Part shown: positions 47,520 to 60,050 of the stretch, in pieces | How the letters are laid out: each line of letters begins with the position of its first letter | Position numbering within the stretch: position 1 is the stretch's first letter | Origin: Sphaerolaimus hirsutus | Lineage: Eukaryota; Nematoda; Chromadorea; Monhysterida; Sphaerolaimidae | Assembly: GCA_964036195.1 (NCBI GenBank) | Contig: OZ038450.1 | Coordinates: forward strand, 11,782,701 to 11,846,700 | Direction of reading: 5' to 3' | Length of the DNA stretch: 64,000 nt | Position numbers and translations under genes: made by a program | Notes under the pieces: generated by a model | What the model was told of the DNA's origin: nothing | Seen by the model: the letters and a program-made list of their open reading frames with translations, nothing else | Databases searched by the model: none

Positions 47520-49800
47520 TGCCCGTGTTGTTGGTTGTGCTGATATGTCAGGTTTTACCTTTCATGAGGTTAACAGTTTATGATAATGCCGTATTTTTTG
47601 ACGGAGGTTTTTCATCACGTTGGATCGCTTTGTGTTTCAGTCGGGCCAGTCATGTGTGAGTTTTTTCATCCGAATTGAGAGAGTTTAATTCAAGATGTAA
47701 TAATATGTAATTATGTGTAATAAACAACCAAGTACTACACATAAAAAGGTAATTTGTGACACCCGCTGCCTTAAAAAGACGCCACCGCCAGACAGTGAAA
47801 AACTCGCCGAATTCACATACAACATATAAATACAGGTAAATATTTACTATTGACAGTACTTTGTGACATTACATATAGCATAGAATGGCTGTGGATCCAT
47901 GGGATAGCATTACAAATGGTGATTACTGTTAAAAATATCCAATTTTTTGTTCACCCGTTGCATATTTATATTGCCTTTTGTTGAATGTTCATGGCTTCAA
48001 GTGTAGTTTGGCAATAGTTTCGAATAGTGCTTAAAAATGTTATAAGAGAAGGGTAATATTTACAGGTACAGTGATGTTTTACACTAGAATTATATGGGAG
48101 TGCATTGGCTGGACATTTTCCCATCATTAGTTGAGATATAAATATTTACAATATGGCTCGGACATATTGTTATTAATGACGCACGTGGTCCTCGTAAATA
48201 GGGTTAAAACGGGATCCCGAATCCCGACAAATTTCGTGATTTAGCAGTCCCGATCCCGCTCCCGACATCTTTAAAAAACGAATTCCGGTCCCGAAAATTT
48301 ATGAATCCGATCCCGTGACCTCAATCCCAATCACGATCCAAGAAAAATTTGTGGAAATGATAGAAAAAAGTTTAAAAATGACTTTTTGTACTACAAAATG
48401 TGAACGGAAGCCTCGAGAGTCCAATTTATGCCACTTTTATGGCATCCAGGTGTATTTTTCGACCATTTTTTTGTGGCAAATCAGGGAAAAACCTTTAATA
48501 TCGGAACAAGTCCTGCTCCCGATCCCGAAACCCTCATCCCAATCCCGAAAGCTCAAAAAACATATCTGTTTCCGAAACTCCAATCCCGATCTCGAAAACT
48601 CAAAAAACGAATCCCGACCCCGAAAAGTCAATTGGACATCATGTATGCAATGTACATGATGTATTTATTACTACTAATTTGCATTGCAGTTACATTTATA
48701 CGCTCATTTGTGTACAGAGACCTATTTCTGACGAAATTATAATCCCCCCCCTCGAATAAACCCCCCCTCGAATTTTGCTGGCGAAAAAATAAACCCCCAT
48801 GGGGGTATTTCGAGGTAATACGGTAGATATAAAATTCTTTAAACATAATAATAATAAAAAGCCACCCCCGGTGTAAATATCACTTATGAAATATATGCCT
48901 GGGGTCTCATCAATTACACAGTCATTGAAGTCTTGTCACCTTCTTTATCTTTAAGGCATAACAGACTCCCAAAATATCCGTCAGCTGGTTGCCTCGCGTC
49001 GTAGTGTTGTCTTACTGTGACGACTGCACTTCGGTCCTTTCTTCGTGTCTTTGCCGCCCTGGTTCTGCAGTCAGTCACGTATAACAGTGTTCGTCACGTG
49101 AAGTATAAATACTACGTCACGAACCGCACACTTTACACGAGCACCTATTTATGTCTCCCCTTGGAAGTGTGCCAGCGTAGCCAACGTGAGCGACTATCGT
49201 AAAAGTAACGACAAAATTTATCGTGCTAAAAGTATTTTAGCAAAAAAAAATTGGAAGTGAGTCAACTATGGCTAGCGCATGAGACAACTGTCATTGTTGA
49301 CTCACTGCCAATCTGAACCGCGCATGCAAAGTGGGGAGTAGTGATGTGAAAAGCGCCATTTCTTTGGCACCGAGCGCCACAAGCGCCATGGCGCTATTAC
49401 ACCACTAGTGGGGAGTCACTAAGGTGTCGAAGAAAATTTTACAGAAAATGGAAAGAGATAAATTTTTAACTTGACTCGATAGACTTGTCGGAAAAAGGAA
49501 CCGGAAACAGAATTTTTGCACTTGCCGGAAAACGTAAAATGAAATTCCTGAGAACAGAAAACAAAATTTGTGTGGAATCAGAAAAAAAAATTATTCTAGA
49601 GACTGTAAAATGGAACAGAAAATGTAAAATGAAGCAGGAAAAAAAACAGATGAATTGAACCGGGGAAAACTTTAGCAGCTTGAAATCGGAAACAGAAACG
49701 GAAAAATTCTGCTCTTGGACGGAAATTTGACATCGATAGTGTCACTTACTATACTAATACTGATGTCACTGATACATACTACATAGGTAAATACATACAT
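47520..49800. other. Spacer METTL5 to CYP, left part: repeats
   Basis: A polyadenylation signal AATAAA lies at 47719-47724. About 47700-48180 is similar to the interior of the TAGGG-type hAT MITEs. About 48190-48640 holds repeated CCCGATCCCGAAA units. 48738-48826 is part of a TA-flanked MITE. About 49421-49737 is a GGAAAACGGAAA element with an AAGGTGTCGAAG end. The stretch 48880-49210 is unassigned. Confidence 0.55.
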
Positions 49801-49808
49801 GTTGTGAT

Positions 49809-52499
49809 TAGCATTGAAAAAAATGGCCGATTTTGAGAAAATATAATTAAATATAATCTCAGAAAATCTCTCAAAAACAAAATATAATTAAATCTCTTGG
49901 GTCATTTTCGAAAATATAATTAAATCTCTGAGAAAATCTCTTGCCGTTCAAAGAATCTCATAAAATCTCTCAACTTAAATTATGATTTAATCGATAGGTA
50001 TCTCAAGGTGTTTGAACCAGAGGCATTTGTTTGAGTTGTGTGTGTTGTTTCACTCAACTAAGCACCTTACATATGTGTTGTTTCAGCTTTTACTACCACA
50101 TATTTACTATCACATACTATTTACCACCTATTATACTATCTAAATAATCAACAAAGATATAATTTAGGTACATTTACCTTAGAATAAAATAGAATACATT
50201 ACTTTCACGTGTGAAGATCAACACAGCATTTATCAGATGACTTTTTCACCAAATTTTGGTAACTGTATTTACAAAGCATGCAGTCAACTTTATAGTTGTT
50301 CAACATATTTACGTTTACTCAAAAATGCATATACTAGAGTTCTGAGTTAATACATTTATATTTCCTCTGGAAAAGTACCAGTATTCTCTCTTAGTTATTC
50401 TTTTTGAAAGTACTTGAGTACAGAGAATGTATTTCAGATAGACCTTTTATAGGCTCTATCATGCTATAGAACAGAAAAAAGGATAGAAGAAACTTAAAAT
50501 GTGTGCAAAAATAGCCAAAAACGGGTATATTAGCACATAAACTGGTGGAAAATATAATGAGAAAATCACTTAATCGTATTTTACAAATCCCACATGCAAG
50601 CTGTTAGACTTTCATCTTGTGTGAGGGTGCCCCCAAGTATTTATTTTATATACCCTAGGGGGCACCCCCCTCAGGCCACCCTTGGTGCAGAGAAAAAATT
50701 TTTTTCACATTTTTCCTGGAAAATATAAATGAGAATTCCATACAAATTTTTGCTCCTGATGAAATTTAAATTTTAAATAATTTTTTTTCTGGACATTTGA
50801 GACCAAAAAGTTTTTTTAACATTGGTAGATTCAAAGTATGTACAACTTATCTACCACCTCAGAACCCCCAGAATCCCCACACAATGATGGCGTTGTTGAT
50901 CAAACTGAGAAATTTTTTTTGAGAAAAACAAAGGTTTTAGAAAGTGGACAATTGACTATCCCAAGCTATTCATGGAGCACATGGGGGCCAGAATTGGCTT
51001 GTTCAGTGTCAGGCGCAACATATGGCTGCTCCTGGGCCCCATTTTTGTGCTCAAGTATTTTTTTATAGCAAATGATAAAAATGGCTGTGTGACAGCATGT
51101 CCAACGCCTGCAATGTTGCAACACAAATCACAAAATAATTGTGCCCATTCAATGTGGGCACTAATTATCTGTAAAAAATCTATGGGGGCCAATGGGCAAT
51201 GTGCCATGTATCTAGTTTGAATGGGCCAGACAAAAAACTAGGTCATGTCCAGAAAGTTGAAAATCATGGTTTTTCAATTACAATCACAATTTGGATTATC
51301 ATAAAGTTCAAAATAATTGTTGAGATGGCTTCATAGCACATGTCTGCACACTGGGGACCATTTTTATGTGGGGGTAGTGGAATGGTGGTCAAAATATACC
51401 CACAAATTGCCATCGGGTCAAAATATGGCTTTTGGCAAGCCACAAGGTATTTTTATTTTTTGAAAAAGCACCAACTCAAGTGTATTCATCACTTGTGTTG
51501 TCAGCACACCAAAAAATGGCTGTACACTTTACCACAGCTATATTTTGTGTGGTTTTTCAAAAATTCTCATTTATATTTTCTGGGGCAAAATTGGCAAAAA
51601 ACCTTCATCAATCTGTAGCAGCAGAACAGGGGGGTGCCATGGGGTGCCACTTGGCATATATGTAGACAAATGTTGTGGGCACCCCCACAACAAATGGCAG
51701 CCATATTGGTTTCTTTGTGAATGGCAGCATGTTTCTCTGTGAGATTGTTGTGAAAAATGAGGTACCTGATTTCTCATTTATATATTCCACCAGTTTATAT
51801 ACCGTATTTCCTCGAAATACCCCCCCCCCTCGAAATACCCCCCCTCGTTTGACCCCCCCCCCTCTCGAGACCACTATGAAACAATCAGCCCCCCCTCGAA
51901 ATACCTCCCCCCAAATTGAGTGTAAAGAGAACGTACATGACAAATACTGCAGTTTGTGTTCTGCGTAGTGCAGAACACACGTTAAAATAATGTCGGAATC
52001 ACGTTAGAACAGTGTTTATACCATCTACGTACTAATATTAGTCTACATAACCTTATAAATGGCGGTTTTAGTTGTATTTTTCGACGTCTGCGTACGCTTC
52101 AGACGACAATTTCGTACTGGGATTTAAAAAAAAATCTTGTGAAATAATAACCCCCCCCCTCGAAATACCCCCCCCCCCTCGAAATACCCCCCCCCCTCGT
52201 TTAACCCCCCCCCCTCTCGGGACCACTATGAAACAATCACCCCCCGAGGGGTATTTCGAGGAAATACGGTAGTGAAAAATAGCTGAAAAAAGCAAAAAAG
52301 CACATGAACTAGTGAATTTGAAGGTGAAAATGGACAAATATAGAGAGATTTTCTCGAGAGATTTTCTCAATCAAGAAAAAATATAATTGAATCTCTCTGG
52401 AAAATCGTGGAAAAAATATAAATATCAGAAAATCTTATATTTTCTGAGATTTTCTGAGATTTTATAAATATAAATCTCCCAGAGATTTTTTCGATGCTA
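49809..52499. mobile_element. 2.7-kb hAT-like element with 8-bp duplication, no transposase seen
   Basis: Left end TAGCATTGAAAAAAAT and right end ATTTTTTCGATGCTA are near-inverted, and both lead into GAGATTTTCTGAGATTT-type arms. The flanks carry a perfect 8-bp duplication GTTGTGAT (49801-49808, 52500-52507). Inside are a fragment of the ATAGTTGTT family (about 50295-50600), a GTGCCCCC...GGGGGCACCC inverted pair near 50630, about 1 kb of unassigned sequence, and the TA-flanked C-rich MITE 51802-52269. Confidence 0.8.
51802..52269. mobile_element. TA-flanked C-rich MITE
   Basis: Ends CCGTATTTCCTCGAAATACC and GGTATTTCGAGGAAATACGG, flanked by TA (51800-51801, 52270-52271). Long C runs sit near both ends. 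It is nested in the 49809-52499 element. Confidence 0.85.
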
Positions 52500-52595
52500 G
52501 TTGTGATATTCTGTGGTATCAGCCTTTCGAATGGGTTGAGTTATGCTTGGCCGAAAATACTTCTGCAGCGCCGGCGTTAACCTGCAATACTTAAA

Positions 52596-55500
52596 ATGTT
52601 AGCTCTACTAGTCTTCATCGGTGCATTTGCATGGCTGCTGTGGTATCTGCACGAGCGCAACCAGTGGATAAAGCGCATCTCACTGCCTGGTTTGTCGACT
52701 CAGGCCAGGGGCATTACCGCACCCTGTAAAGTGTAAAGTAACGCGTGTCGTGTAAAATGTCATCAAGATAATAAACAAAAGGTTTTATTACCAAAATTTT
52801 AACACTGCATGACAACTGACAAATTTGTAAGACATTTTACCTCGCATTTTACACTTCACTTTACACTTTACATGGTCCGGGACTGGCACTAGCTGAGGTG
52901 GACAATCGCCCACCAAATTGACAAATCTCGGATCTCGTGTGAAATGTTTTATCATACAGTGCAAGTTTTGCTGCGCTGTTTTTTTACAATGTGCGCAAGT
53001 GCATCTTTTCTTAAGAAAACACCAAAAACATTCGCATGACAGTCGACCAAAACGTTTCTTTGGAATGCTGAAGAATTTGAAACATAAGTCTGAAATTCGC
53101 CACTTGTCATTGCGATACATCACGAGAAAAATAGACATCCACGAGAAAAATCAAACCGAAGAAAGTATATATTTTTTTATTAAATTACTCAGGCCCAGAG
53201 CCGGAGTACATTTTCGGCTCTTCGCGCCACTTGCAGCCAAACAGCCAGAGGCCTATGATTTTTGAACAAATGGTGCAAAAATATGGAGACACATTTGGCA
53301 TCATCGATGGAAACATAGGTGTGGTGGTCACGAAAGATGTAGAAATACTTCAGGATGTTTTTGTGAAGAAATTCCCTTATTTCCACGGCAGAATGGTTTG
53401 TTTCAGTTTGTTTTGAGTATTCGTACAAATGCACGCTACAGCTTTATTTTGATCACATATTTTTGTGTTGATTTATCTGCTCGAAGTAAAGGAGATATTG
53501 AATTAATCTTAAACCGAAAATTGTGATGGAGCTTTGTGTCCAGGCACGACAAAATGACTACCTAATTTGCAGTTGTTCCCGCTGCAAGGCGACGTCGACA
53601 ACGAGAACAACATGGTGGGCGTTTTCGTGGCGCGCGGCTCTAGATGGAAACGTCTCAGAGCCATTACGAATTCATGTTTCACTACTGGCTCCTTGAAAAA
53701 TGTGAGTCGGGCATGAAAACCACGTGTTTATTTTTCCCCATGAAAACTCAAGAGGGGATATATCCAAGGGAGTGCTTACTTGGCCTTTAGCATGTGTAAA
53801 ATACAACAAAAAGGGCGGCATGAAGCCATTTTTGTATAATAAATACCTAGGCATAGCTTATCTGTAAATACTTACCAAAAATGCTTTGCGTGCGTCGCAC
53901 AATGTCACCGCACAAGTTGCATACACTTTGTTATTTTAGGTAGGTACTTTGATTTCACAATTTTTAACGCTCAAATCTAGGCGAGCCCGCCTTTCGTTGT
54001 TTATGCTACGAATTATGTTTTTAAAAGATTACATGCATGATCACGCATTCTAGAGGGGGAGTTTTTCGAGGGGTTCTTGTCTCTCCAGCTATTTCTGAAG
54101 GGGAGTTTCCCAAGGGGCATTATACTTTGGTCGCAATGGCACTAGTGTTCACCGTGACTTGTGTGAAAACTGAAATGGCCACTAATTTCAACTTTTATTA
54201 ATTAAAATTTAAACTAAATCGTTCAACCGTGTCCATTAATTTGCATTTGAAAAAATTTCAGTTTTCACACGAAGTCACGGTGAAAACTAGTGTGTGTAGG
54301 CACATTGGGATTTCTCATGTTGATTCCAAAGCGTCATGCAGCTGATGCCAACGATAGAAGAATGCGTACAATCGCTAAAGAAACGTATCCGCGAAAATGG
54401 CGACGATGGAAAATCATTCGAGAGCAATCCGCTAGTTTCTCCATTTATAAACTTTCAGCGGCTCAAACAAATCCAGCACATTTTCCAGCCTTTTTGCCGA
54501 CTTCACGGTGGACGTGATCGCCAGAGTCGTGTTCGGCGAGAAAAGAGACCTGCAGTTGGAAGGCGACACTGAGTACGGGCCGTTGGCGCGCGCCATTTTC
54601 AGCAGCCAAATGACTTTGAGGCATATTGCAAGTTGGTGAAGGGCAGTGGTGGAAAAAGCTACCTAGTTAGGAAAGTGATTACAGGCGATAGCTAATTTTA
54701 ATGGTGTCATAAATTACCTCATCAATAAATGGTTTGGCGCAATTTGAAAATTTGATAAGAGGTAGCACCGAATGTAGCATAGATAGCACCAATGCTCAAA
54801 GTGCCAATGGGTAAATCGATCCGCGCCTTGCCATGCCATACGGCTTGATATCAGAGTTGTAAAAATATTTGTACTTTTGGAAAGTGTCAGCGTCAGCATA
54901 AATATCAAATACCCGGGTATTTTGGGTAAGCGTAAATACGCTTTTGTAACTCGGCTCAACATGCATATTTAATTTGTACACCATTTCACAGTGCTGTTCC
55001 CCGAACTGCGCCTCTTCTGGCGGTGGGTCTTCATCATGTGCGCTGTGATAGGCAATTCAGTGCCAACATTCAAATTTCACGAAAATATGTCGCGGATTAT
55101 TGCGGCCAGGAAAAAGGTTGAACGATTGCAGTGAATTCATATGAAAATTGTGTTTATCATTAAAATGCGTTTCTACGACAGAATCCAGACAGAGGGGGAC
55201 GTCCTGACCTACTCCAGATGATGATTAATGCCGAACTCACTGAGGACAGTCAAATAACAGGGGGCAGTGATGGTGGCGTGCTCAAGCTTGGATCAGTCAA
55301 CATAAACAAGAAAATGACCACCAATGTGCGCGCCGCTGCAAACGCAATCAGATCATATTTATACAGCAAACAATACTAAATATTTACATCCAATCAAAAT
55401 CCACAGGAAATTCTACAACAGAGCTTAGAGATCCTGTTCGCTGGCTCTGAAACCACTAGCAACACGCTTACATTTGCTACGCATCACTTGGCCATTCAAC

Positions 55501-58500
55501 CAGATATTCAGCAGAAGCTGTATGAAGAGATCTGTACAAAGATGCGCAGCGAGGTAAATACAGGCTCCACGCACTCTAGTTGACGGCTGAAATTTCGGAA
55601 ACTGACGAATCAGCTTTAACCGCAATTGAGTTCACCGGGATGAGAAGTCTTATCAATCACAGTTGACGCAGAGGAGATCGAAATGGTTCATTCTGGTAAA
55701 CACAAATGTGTTAAAAACGGATTTATTGGTTCCCGAAAAAACGTGGCAGTTACCTATGTAGATTTACTTTTATTACGTGGTAGCTGAACTAGTGATTGAA
55801 AAGCGCCATGGCGTTGGCGACTGGTGGCAGTCACAAGCCCGGTAAAGTGTAAAGTAAGGTGTCAAATCTAAAGTCAAATGCAAAGTCAAATGTCAATTGT
55901 CATGCAAAGCGTCAAATATAAAGTCAAATGTAAAGTAAAGTGTCAATTGTGTATCCAAATCTTATTTTTCGTATTCAAATCTTATGTTTTGTATGATTTG
56001 TATCCCAATCTTATGTGAAATAAGATTTGGATATGAAAACATAAGATTTTGATTCGAAAAATAAGATTTGGATACACAATTGACACTTTACTTTACATTT
56101 CACACTTTGCATGACAATTGACACATTACTTTACATTTGACACTTTGCATGACAATTGACATTTGACTTTGCATATAACTTTTTATTTGACCCTTTACAT
56201 GGGACTGCCTTCAGGCAGGGTGTCAAATTTCCGTTTCCGTTTCCGCAGGAAAATTTTTTACCTTTTCATTTTCCATTTTCCGGCAGCTGAAATTTTTTTA
56301 CCTTTCCGTTTTCGTTTTCCGGCAGCTGAGATTTTTTTACCTTTCTGTTTCCGTTTTTCCGGCCCATTTTTCCGTTTTCTGGTCAAAAAAATTTTACCTT
56401 TCCGTTTCCATTTTTCCAGGCCAGTTTTCCATTTTCTGGCATTTTTCCATTATTTTTCCAATCTGTATTTATCTTTTTTCCACTATGGTGTTTTAACTAC
56501 CAGGTTCTTGTGTCGTTCATAACTTTTATCTGTATCTAAATCTGGAAAAAATGAAGTAATTTCAGACACATACTTTGCAGTCCGCTGAGTATACTTTTTA
56601 CTGTTGAGTTACATTCTAAGTTCACTTTTGCTAAATTCTTCTTGTTGTTGTAGTGTATTTTTGCTACCGTTTGATGATTGTTGGTTCAGTTAAGCTTGAA
56701 CTACAAGTGATGTTACTGGCATGATTCATAGTGCCAGAATGTACAGCTACCACAAACAAAGCCAAACAGGCAAACATGCATGCAGGTTTTCCTTCTGCAA
56801 ATTTGTCCATTTCCGTGCAAATTTCACTTTACTTTTTTTTCCGTTTCTGTGAAAATTTCGCTTTCCGTTGTCCGTTTTCCGGCATTTCATTTTTCCGTTT
56901 TCCGGCCGATACATTTTTTTATCTTTCCGTTTTCTGTTTTCCGCTGAGTGAAATTTTTTTACCTTTCCGTTTTCCGGCAGAAATTTTTTTACCTTTCCGT
57001 TTTCCATAAAGTGAAAAAATTTTACCTTTCCATTGTCCGTCAAAAAATTTTTTGACACCCTACCTCCAGGTACTGGCACCAAAGTAAAAATCGCCACGGC
57101 GGTTTTGTCACTATTTTGCTGTGATGCTTGGTGTCATGGCGCTTTTTCCATCACTAGCTGCGACTAGGGTGTCAACAAATTTTTTAAAGAAAACAGAAAC
57201 GGAAATTTTTTTGCACTTGCCAGAAAACGGAAATGGTAATTTTTTCGCACTAGCCGGAAAACGGAACTCAAATGGACAAAATTTTGCCTGGTGAAAGCGG
57301 AAAACGGAAAGTTGACACCTGAGCTGCGACCCTGCCGTTCTCCTCAAATTGCATACCTAACTTTTTATGTAGTGGCATGATTTGTCGGGCAGAACTAGGG
57401 TGGCAAAAAAATTTTTTTACGGAAAACAGAAACGGAAATGGAAAAAAATTTTCAGCGGCTGGAAAACGGAAAAAAATGTGCACTTGGCGGAAAACGGAAA
57501 CGAAAAAAATTTCAGCTGCCGGAAAACGGAAGGGGCCGGAAAAACGGAACTGGAAAAATGAAATTTGCATGGAAACGGAAAAATTTGCTGAAATTTTGCT
57601 GGTAAACAGATAAAATTTGCTGAAATTTTGCTGGAAGTGGAAAAAAATTGCAGAAATTTTGCTGGAAACAGAATTTTTTTTACATAATTGACAATCTGCT
57701 TGAATGTTTACCTGGGGCCAATTCCGCAAGTAGACAAGTTAAGAGTTAAAAGTTAAGAGTTGAGTTAAAGGTTAAAAGTTGAGCCAAAAGTTGAGTTAAA
57801 AGTGAAGAGTTGAGTTAAAGGTTAAAAGTTGAGTCAAAAGTTGAGTTAAAAGTTAAGAGTTGAGTTAAAGGTTAAAAGTTGAGTCAAAAGTTGAGTTAAA
57901 AGACAAATGGGTCATTCGTTGCAGAAGCGCGATACGCTGATCTTCAATCATATTTTGTCCCCGCATGGCCATTTTGAAACAACGTTCTGCGATTTTTTTT
58001 TTTAGCGATAATTTTTTGGATACGTTATTTTCAAATGTCGTGCATACAACATTGGCAGCATGCCAGCAAACAGCCGTATCAATACCAATTTCACATTTTT
58101 ATTTTTTTACCATCATTTTCCACTTGTCTCTTAACTCTCAACTCTCAACTCAACTCTTAACTCAACTTTTAACTCAACTCTTAACTCTTAACTCAACTTT
58201 TAACCTTTAACTCCACTCTTAACATTTCACTCAACTTTTAACTCAACTCTTAAATTTTAACTTTTCTCTTAAACTTTAACTTTACTCTTAACTCGCCATT
58301 TGTCATTTTACTCAACTCTTAACTTTTAACTCTTAACTTGTCCACTTGCGGAACCGGCACCAGTTTGACTGGAACATAAAAACTGGAAATTGAGATGGAA
58401 AACAGAAAAAAGGCGGAAAAACTGAAAATTCAGCCGGAAAACGGAAAATGAGATGGAAAACGGAAACGGGAAAAAACGTGGCCGGAAAACGGTAAAAATT

Positions 58501-59639
58501 TCAGCAGCCGGAAAACGGAACGGAAAAAATTTGCCTGCGGAAAACGGAAACGGAAAATTGACACAATTCCTGACAAATCCAACGGCCAATGAATTTGGGG
58601 TGTATTCAGTTCAATTTTACAAATCCTGAGAATGCCGGTGCCACGACCTTCGCCAGTGCGCCTTTATGGACACTTCACAATATGTAAATAATGCGCTACA
58701 TTCCAACAGGAAAGTATCGACTACGACACACTGCTGAGCCTGCAATATGTGGACGCATTTATCAAAGAAATTCTCAGACTGTATCCGCACACATCGGCGT
58801 AAGTGAATTGAATTCAATTAAATAAAAGCACATCGAACTGTGATCGCTGAAATGACCACTTCATTTCAACTCAGCGTGCACAACCGCATCTGCTTCGAGG
58901 ACTGCACTGTGGGGCAGAAATCGCCGCTGCGCATTCCAAAGGGATACTTGGTGCAGGCGAACACTTGGGCAGTGCATCATGACAAAACACTGTGGGGTGA
59001 TGATGCACTCGAATGCAGACCGGATAGGTAAGAATGAGAATTTAGAGTTATTTTAATTGGAGGCTTGAAAACAGATTGCAAGTGGAAAGGTTTCAATTTT
59101 GAAGATTGGTGTCATCTGTAAGATGATTACCCACCATGTTTTTAGGTTTCCCATCGCCTCAGAACTGAAAACCAAGATTTTCAACAAGTCTTTCAAGGTT
59201 CTTTCACTTTTCTGTTAAAAAACAAAAATGTTAAAATATGTGTATCCATTTAAGATTTTACTCACGAGTTACGACATGCTCTTTGACAAATAAATATATT
59301 CACCGTCTTATACAGGTGGCTGGAACCAAATCCACTGAAACACCCGATGGCATTCATGCCATTCGGTTTCGGGCCCAGAATATGTTTGGGTATGAGATTA
59401 GCCATGATTGAAATGAAGCTCGTCATAGTACACTTGCTGAGGTCATTCGAATTTAAAAGGGCACCAGAAACCGTGGTATGTTTATGAAACAAATTTTCTA
59501 TTGATATTCTGAGTAAACCGCAAAATGACAAAATATTTGACAGGTACCACTGGAATATAAAGATGGTGTTGGAACAGTTCAAATGGCCAGTTCTTGGGTG
59601 AAAATTGAACAGAGACACAAAGATGTAGGGAGCCCGTGA
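52596..59639 (+). CDS. Cytochrome P450, CYP3-like
   Basis: Exons 52596-52689, 53193-53395, 53573-53701, 54342-54631 (internally interrupted), 54992-55116, 55182-55325, 55407-55553, 58710-58798, 58875-59027, 59316-59475 and 59544-59639 give about 523 residues. It is a microsomal haem monooxygenase: the N-terminal [18 protein letters not shown] is a membrane anchor, followed by a proline-rich hinge (LPGPEPEY). Helix C has RWKRLRAI, helix [10 protein letters not shown], helix K KEILRLYP, and the haem loop is [12 protein letters not shown] with the cysteine ligand. The haem-loop region and [19 protein letters not shown] resemble CYP3A. The exon at 54342 shifts frame between ...FESNP and [10 protein letters not shown] 58-bp GC...AG intron (54431-54488) would fix it; a real frameshift is the alternative. 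The substrate cannot be predicted. A polyadenylation signal AATAAA lies at 59819-59824. Confidence 0.88.
52705..52892 (-). mobile_element. Introner-like element, antisense, in P450 intron 1
   Basis: CAGGGGCATTACCGCACCCTG ... TGGTCCGGGACTGGCACTAG on the plus strand, that is, the reversed order of ends, inside the intron 52690-53192. Confidence 0.7.
54128..54300. mobile_element. MITE of the CACTAGTTTTCACCGTGAC family, copy 2
   Basis: CACTAGTGTTCACCGTGACT ... GTCACGGTGAAAACTAGTGTG. It matches 11325-11570 in the arms. It lies in a P450 intron just upstream of the exon at 54342. Confidence 0.8.
55824..56214 (+). mobile_element. Introner-like element, long type, sense, in a P450 intron
   Basis: It starts GTGGCAGTCACAAGCCC and ends CATGGGACTGCCTTCAG. 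Inside are repeated CAAATGTCAATTGTCATGC blocks and an inverted core of ATAAGATTTGGATAC units. It lies in the 3.2-kb intron 55554-58709. Confidence 0.78.
56217..57062. mobile_element. GGAAAACGG low-complexity MITE, long copy
   Basis: Ends AGGGTGTCAAATTTCC and TTTTTTTGACACCCT. The interior is repeats of TTTTCCGTTTTCCGGCAG type with a unique centre near 56460-56760. It lies in the P450 intron 55554-58709. Confidence 0.65.
57165..57322. mobile_element. GGAAAACGG low-complexity MITE, 158 bp, hAT-type duplication
   Basis: It begins TAGGGTGTCAAC and ends GTTGACACCTGA, with a perfect 8-bp duplication GCTGCGAC (57157-57164, 57323-57330). Partial relatives are at about 57397-57690 and 58366-58563. Confidence 0.82.
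57712..58363 (-). mobile_element. Second-type introner-like element (TTCCGCAAGTGGA), antisense
   Basis: The plus strand starts CTGGGGCCAATTCCGCAAG and ends CTTGCGGAACCGGCACCAG. The outer bases (CTGGGGCC ... GGCACCAG) are those of the first type, but the interior consists of AGTTAAGAGTTGAG units mirrored by CTCAACTCTTAACT. It lies in the P450 intron 55554-58709. Confidence 0.7.
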
Positions 59640-60050
59640 GGCAACACTGGCTGCATTGCAGTGATAATACGCATGTGCACTTGCGATTGGCACTTGATGC
59701 TTAAAATTACGCAATTTTACTACATACTAGTCTAGTATTTGGCCTAGTGAAACCCAGGTTGTTTATGCTAATAGAATGAACAATGTGAGAATATCCGATC
59801 TAACTATCTTATCAGAGGAATAAATATAATCCGGGCTGAATGTACATTAGAACATATATATTTCTGAGTGAACTGCATGCAAAGTATGCCCAATGCAAAA
59901 GATAGGAGGCACAATCACAGCCTCATTTTTGCCCGATTCATGTGTATTTTTGCACACAATGCAGTCACTATTTATTAGTACAAAATGCCCTTTACAAACA
60001 TGTTACAATCTTGACAAACAGGGTTAGTAGATGGCAAAGTTGCTTCCCAA
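59640..60050. other. Downstream region of the P450 gene
   Basis: Contains the polyadenylation signal AATAAA at 59819-59824, 180 bases after the stop. No other feature seen. Confidence 0.5.

Noticed and set aside
49017-49202. Small frame MTTALRSFLRVFAALVLQ as a secreted peptide
   Set aside because: It starts with a signal-like stretch but has no cysteine pattern, splice partner or family, and lies among repeats.
57268-57729. Phe/Ser-rich frames in the P450 intron
   Set aside because: These are translations of GGAAAACGGAAA low-complexity MITEs.
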